From: Phytoseiulus persimilis
Lineage: Eukaryota > Arthropoda > Arachnida > Mesostigmata > Phytoseiidae
Direction: 5' to 3'
DNA: 64,000 nucleotides
NCBI GenBank assembly: GCA_037576195.1
Contig: CM075101.1
Location: forward strand, 2,666,001 to 2,730,000
In this document: in pieces, positions 58,453-64,000 of the stretch
Layout: each line of letters begins with the position of its first letter
Numbering within the stretch: the stretch's first letter is position 1
Made by a program: the position numbers and the translations under genes
Notes under the pieces: model-generated
Told to the model about the DNA's origin: nothing
Seen by the model: the letters and a program-made list of their open reading frames with translations, nothing else
Databases searched by the model: none

Positions 58453-61400
58453 GCGGAAAGGCAGCTCATCATCGTTTCTACTGAGTAGAGGGCTGAGTGG
58501 AGGGCGGGCAGCAGCGCAACGCCTTGGTTAGCTCCGGGCCGGTTCAAGTGTAATAGTTTCCGTTCTGCTGCAGTCTCTGGAGGCGTTCCCTCATAGCTCC
58601 GTCCGCACGTCCGGCTCGCAATGGAGAGGATGACTGATCTCATACGGACTGAGTGAGTGTCTCGAAATTGATGTACCGAGTCGGAGGCTTCAACCTAATT
58701 TTCTCTTGAGGAGGAAAGAGCCTCACCGAGCCTGCGCTGACCGATCACCCTCGGAGATCCCGAGCGGTTTCCTATTTGAGAGAGGAATCTTGTTCAATCT
58801 AGTGAAAGTTCTCAAACCTTGTGATGACTCGCTCGCTCGAATTATTAGAAAACCGTTGTGTCACTCAGTGTCGAGCTGATGCCATGGTCATCATATTCTC
58901 TCCTCTACAGGCGGGGAGATCGTCCGTGTTTGTGGTGCAATGTGTGCATTCCTCGAAATGGCTGGGCACCAGGAGCGAGCCTCAAGTTCAGACTCTCAAC
59001 TCGAATGGAACGGAAAATGGAACCGTTGAACGTTCTGGCACGGAAGGCTACTGTATTCCCGATTTGGCGGGTTGAGTGTCGCCCACCCCTGCTCCGAATC
59101 ATCGGAAATGTTTGAACTTTATCAGAATTCTTCGCGTGATTCACCGCAAGCAGATCCGGTTCCAACTGACGAGAGGGAGCAGAAAGTCAGGGAGCTGGTC
59201 ACCCCTGAGGATTATTGTGGTCTGACCTTCGAGGATTCGAATTTCTCCGGACAAGGAAGGCCGTCGAGTCGGAATCTCTACCTTTATCCAGAGGTTTTTG
59301 TGAGCATGAAGGAGTGATGCCGGTTGCGAGAATACATAACGAGAATATACGGAGGGTCTCTATTAAACGAGCAGTATCCAATGATCCACCCTAGGTGTGC
59401 ACCCACTCAGCTGTTTTTCGGGGAAGGTTTTTCTCGAGAGCTACCGATCATCATATGCAACAGCCGTATGACATTCCGCTTATCTTCCTCACAGCTATTT
59501 GATTTCGCGGTTTGAGTAATAAACGGGCAGGCTCTGTCACACGGGCGTTGAGTGGAGGTGTTCCTGAGCCCAACCCCGCTACCGATGAACTTGTTGTTCC
59601 AGTGGCTCGAATAGTTCCGCTCTCATCGCCTCAGACAGTGTCTCTCGGGTAACCAGGAGAAATGCTGATCACTCGAGCCACAATGGAGAAGGGTTGGAGG
59701 TTTGGGTGAAGCTGGAGATTCTCAGCGAGAACCTAGCTTTCTAATGCGCGGGTGGCCCGCAATTAACGGGTGGGTCCTTGAGGATTGGAAAATGAAATCA
59801 GTGGGAAGATTTATGGTAAGTTGGATATGGATGTTTGATTGAGTCGTGTGACTCGACAGGGGCGTAGGAGTCAGTCCGTCCCGATTCCAGGTACCAAGTC
59901 CGAAATCAATACGAATTACCGATAAATTCTGCATCAGTTGCGTTCGCGATTCCGCCACGATTGGAAGCGACAGCTCTGCCGAGTCCATGTACTTTCTCTC
60001 TCGCATCGAACAACTGGATCGGGACACAGTTACTCAATATTCACACTCGAGAAAACAATTCACCGCCGATGCTTTTGGTAGCCCGGCATGGGATAAACGA
60101 GGATAGGATCGACGACGGGGTCGGAAATCATTCATTCCTACAGAATACCTGCGTTACGGTTTAAAGCACGAGCGAAACGTGTCCGTCCTCCAACGAGCGA
60201 AAGCGCTGATTCCAGTTGTTTGAAGTGGTGACTCCCGACTCCTGAGCCATCATAGCTGCAACTTCAACTTTCCGGAGTGAGGCTCTAATTCCCACCTGAC
60301 TTCGCAAGATGAGTGAACCTGCTGACTTTGGTCATAGAATCGGTGTTCCGCTCGTTGCCATTCTTTTCCAGACCATATTCTCGTACGGAACGAAACGACT
60401 CGTCAAATCAGATCTAGGGAGACCGGATTCTCCAACTGATACTTCTGAACCTTCGCGGGCCGCGTGATCCCGCTGCCACCCGCTCAAAGCTACGTCCTCG
60501 TTTCTCAATATCGGACTGAGTAGACTTGTTCGGGTCAAGCCTGAATAGGCCACTGTCTCGTCTAGGCATTGGTCGATGTGCGGACGAGATAGACACGAAG
60601 TCGATCGCGAATGGTTCCGTGAAAAAGCTCCAGCTCTAAAAGAGTACAAACAGAGCGAGATTCCCTACCAGATCGCCGTAGGGGTTTACGTCGTCGTTTG
60701 AGCGCCGCCTTATTGCATGTGGTGTAACAGAAAAAGTGTGATGAGTCAGCAGTTAGTTGAAAAGCTTAGCTGGAGACACACAGCTCGTGTCGTTCGCCAC
60801 TGGTCATTCCAAGCTACGCACCAGTCGCTCAAAGGGCAGATGATGACATCAAAGCTCTCGGATCGAGTGAAGCGAACGAGCGGTCCCGTAAACAGACTTC
60901 CCAGAACTACGTTCAAATAGGAAAGAAAACGAGACATGAGGGAAATCAGGTTGGTGCGATTTGGCTCACTCGTCTAGCGACAGGGATCAGGAGTGAAAGG
61001 GAATTCGACCTGCATGTCTACCGTTCCAGGAGTGCGTCAAGAGCTCCGAGACTCGAGAGTCACCCTTGGTTGATAATCAGTTCTTTCGATTCCCACACAC
61101 GTGGAAGTATATTTTCGCTGAAGAAAGAGCCTGACCCCGAAGCTCTGTGAAAACTTCCTGGACACATAAATCACGTCCATTCAGGGTTGACCTCGGGGGA
61201 CACTTCAGTCCACGGTCCCCTGCCTGGCTCTACGAGTAGGCTGAGATAATTCTCGCCATACCATCGTGATAGGATTCTAAAGACCATGGAGTCAGCAGGG
61301 ATACCTCCGCTGTCATATCAGCTTCAACTCAACTCATGAATGTGCATCGATCCTCGGGATCCGAATGAGAATCGGGAACGCGGTCAATCCTTTTCTCATG

Positions 61401-62066
61401 CCCTGTCCTGCGCTGTCGCAGAGGTTGTCGATCTAAGATGGATTTTTCGCTGCTTCCCGTTCAAGGCAGAAAGATTTTTCATCGGAAACTCCGCGAAGGT
61501 TTGCTCTGGTGTCGGAAGTCTTTCGTCGATGACAACGCCATTCTTTGTTCCCTGTTGACTCTTCGCGTTGCAGCAGCACTGGAACGCGCTATCGGCTCTC
61601 CTCCAACGACGCCCTTCTCCGCATTCGGTGAATATTGGAGCTCCTCATCTAATAAACCCGATATGGTCTCAACGGCACAAGTCCCGCTCGGGTGACGCTG
61701 TCAGGCTGAAAACATAGTCAGGAACATTATGAGACCGTCGAGCGGATTTTCACGGCGAGATTTCTTCTCCCCTTTCGCTTCGTATCTCTCCAAGCACCTC
61801 ACACACTGATAAATCACGGACACGCCACAGCTTCGCAATATCGATTCGCAGAGCAGATTTGGATTGAGGAACGAGGCTTTCTGAGGAGTTGCCATTTTGT
61901 GCTCTGGATGTCGATCGACTGATCGTGCGGCGTCAAACAAATCGATTCTGTTAGATAGAGAAACATCAAGAAGCGGACTTCTTGTACCGATTTTTTTTCG
62001 GAGACTTCGCATCATATGGGAAGAACTGTCATGATTGATCCATTTCGGTGTCTGAGAACGAACTGA
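58453..62066. other. No recognised gene or element
   Basis: Only short frames are present, with none supported by splice signals or a known domain. No repeat, tRNA or rRNA was seen. Confidence 0.4.
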
Positions 62067-62630
62067 ATGAGTCGTGTACAGAAATTCCGAAATCATTGGT
62101 TCTTGAGACACCGAACTGAACCCTTATTTTCAAGGAATACCCCAGAAGACGTTCCGGGGAGGGAAATCACGGAATTTGGATCATGGAATCTTGAACATTT
62201 TTACCGGAGATGCTCAACTCCCGAAACATCGATTTCCTCCATGCCATTCAACGAGAGGGGGTGTCTCGAAAGCCTGCGCAGCTTGGGTCTCGAGCATGTT
62301 TTGTTGGAAATTCACCGAAATATGTGTGCTATTCATCCGATGGTCGGACATTCCATGTTGAGCGTAGTTCGGGAATCAACGTTGATCGTGGCGAGCCATT
62401 GTGACCTCATGTGCCTGGAGGTGGGGATCGTCAACTTCAATTCCTTTTCCAGGTACAAAATTCGGGACTGGAGGGCTGAAGTATTTGGATGGAAATGCAT
62501 TAGGCATGTGAAGAAACTTTTCTGCTCCGACTTAGGAGGGTTCCCTATGGGCTTCCCATTGCGGAAAAGGGAGTCGAGTTCGAGGCCGCGGGACGGGAAA
62601 GTTACGAGGTCGTTACTGGACGTATCATAG
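62067..62630 (+). CDS. Hypothetical frame, 187 aa
   Basis: The frame is open from ATG 62067 to a stop at 62628-62630. It has no signal peptide or motif. Mid-part residues include LGLEHVLLEIHRNMCAIHPM. Other frames overlap it on both strands. A chance frame of this length is possible. Confidence 0.15.
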   Translation: MSRVQKFRNHWFLRHRTEPLFSRNTPEDVPGREITEFGSWNLEHFYRRCSTPETSISSMPFNERGCLESLRSLGLEHVLLEIHRNMCAIHPMVGHSMLSVVRESTLIVASHCDLMCLEVGIVNFNSFSRYKIRDWRAEVFGWKCIRHVKKLFCSDLGGFPMGFPLRKRESSSRPRDGKVTRSLLDVS

Positions 62631-63004
62631 TTTGTTTTATGTCTATGACGATTCCGCAACATTCTCTGCAAACTCCTCGATCATGACGGCGAGAACCTTA
62701 AGTGAGTCGGCGTATAGTTTGCATTATCCAGAACATCGTCAGAAAACCCCTGTGAGAGGAAACAGGGCCTCCAAGGGTAGTTGGGGTGTACAGTACGATT
62801 GAACGTATTCACTTTGAGAACGAGAGGGAGACCATCGATGCCTTGGTTACAGGAGCTCTGGAGGACCGGAGGAGGTTCAGGGAGATCTAGAGTGACTGAA
62901 TGGAGATAGAATTCAAAGACAGCCAGGCTCGCGCAGAAAGGAGGGGAGCTTTCGTTCCAACTTGGAGACGCTGCACTCTCGGACTCAGACCTGGGGAACC
63001 CTGA

Positions 63005-63340
63005 CTCAAACTGGTTACGGGGGAAATAAGGAAGCAAGACGATCTCCCTATGACCGAAGCATACCAGGACTACGTAGAAAGCTGGCACGACGAAATGGTG
63101 GACACATACTTCATCACCTGCCCAACCCTCAGAAACGTAGATTGAGAGAAATCAAGCTACAGGAGAAGACATTACCTCACCAGAAGGGCCATCAATGGCC
63201 TTTACCATCTTATATGTGATGAGAAAACCCATATCACACGTATAATTGTGAGGAATCGAATAACTTTGATTGGAGCAGATGCGAGACAGCGAAATGGCAG
63301 ATTGTCACACATGGAACTCGTTCTAACCGATGCTCATTGA
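63005..63340 (+). pseudogene. Unknown coding-like frame with one internal TGA
   Basis: One frame stays open from about 63005 to a stop at 63338-63340 except for a TGA at 63143-63145. Before it the text reads LPMTEAYQDYVESWHDEMVD from ATG 63050 (preceded by residues). After it comes YLTRRAINGLYHLICDEKTH and IIVRNRITLIGADARQRNG. Both halves look protein-like. A premature stop in an old gene or element is the simplest reading. No family is recognised, and a minus-strand frame (63234-63584) overlaps the second half. Confidence 0.22.
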
Positions 63341-64000
63341 TCAATGGAAAACGGATTGAGCCAATTCTTGGTTTGTATGAGGGCCATTTCGGGGCTCCAG
63401 CGAGTCGGGTGTTCATTTCCAGAGTTGTTCCAGCTGTATGGGTCGGAATGACAATATCCTGTGATGCCCGAAGCAGGTACACAAGGTATCGGGAAGCGAA
63501 CTTCTGATCCATGATATTACGGAGTTTCCTCGAAATGGAAGCAGCGACAACCGCAGGTGGCGGAAGACAGAACTGAAGGATCACTCCGGATTTCGCTCAG
63601 TCAGCTTGCGTCCTGTGGAACGAGGAGGCCCGAAAATGGAGTCAACCTCATCTGAGAAGCTGGAGAACCGAAGAGAGGGTGTCCCTTATACCTCCGGGCC
63701 AGCATCCGAGTTGTTGACGAACGACTTGTGGGGCGTTCGGAATTCGATTGAGATGGCAGAAACAACTCATTCCTCGATTCGAAAAGCGAAGATGTTGGTC
63801 TCCCTTCCTGTTTCTGCCCCTTTCATGTCACGGCTGGCAAAAGTGTCTGTTCTCGAAGATCAAATGTCCACCGTCTTCCGAGTCCCGATATCCAATAACT
63901 TTCCGGAGGGGTCTAGCGAGCCTTTGGTGAACTGAGGGAGTCCGATGCGATCAGGAGAAGAGACGCCACAATATGGTTTTGTGATCAACAGATCTAATCA

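Noticed and set aside
63143..63145. TGA as a possible selenocysteine codon
   Set aside because: No SECIS-like stem was identified and no selenoprotein family matches; a nonsense change in decayed sequence is simpler.

Overview
The window looks like nuclear DNA from a eukaryote, most likely an arthropod and perhaps an arachnid. Base composition looks balanced (about half G+C by eye; not counted). There are no operons, no ribosome-binding sites and no long uninterrupted genes. Recognisable protein pieces are short, exon-sized blocks: a serpin, a histidine-acid-phosphatase-like segment, and fragments of mariner, hAT, DDE_Tnp_4 (Harbinger-like) and two non-LTR retrotransposon lineages. The few introns I can pair by splice site and reading phase are short, about 55-80 bases. 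The species assignment is inference only.

Layout. Bases 1-7.9 kb hold nothing I recognise. A dead mariner copy lies on the minus strand at 7.9-8.8 kb. A broken serpin occupies 11.4-12.4 kb, its second exon sitting in the loop of a roughly 1.5-kb inverted repeat (11.56-13.05 kb). Between 13 and 21 kb only weak candidates appear, one of them a membrane-protein-like exon at 15.7-16.1 kb. A phosphatase-like two-exon piece is at 21.4-21.8 kb, an old inverted duplication at 22.3-22.6 kb, and a small two-exon coding segment with a phase-matched 55-base intron at 24.9-25.1 kb.

From 29 to 44 kb the window is a repeat cluster. It holds a DDE_Tnp_4 fragment, a broken R1-like LINE, a hAT C-terminus, a hairpin with a related 17-base array, a 1.52-kb segment bounded by perfect 42-base terminal inverted repeats (37,631-39,152), a second LINE whose reverse transcriptase is split by a block of palindromic satellite (39.6-41.5 kb), and another large inverted repeat (42.8-43.9 kb). 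A 45-base motif family recurs at five places in this cluster. The last 20 kb carry only unrecognised open frames.

The genes do not form an evident pathway. The most novel-looking items are the 1.52-kb TIR-bounded segment with an unidentified broken reading frame, the two large inverted repeats, and the satellite block inserted at one point of a LINE reverse transcriptase. Single open frames by eye are weak evidence here because many stretches are open in several frames on both strands; confidences are set low accordingly.
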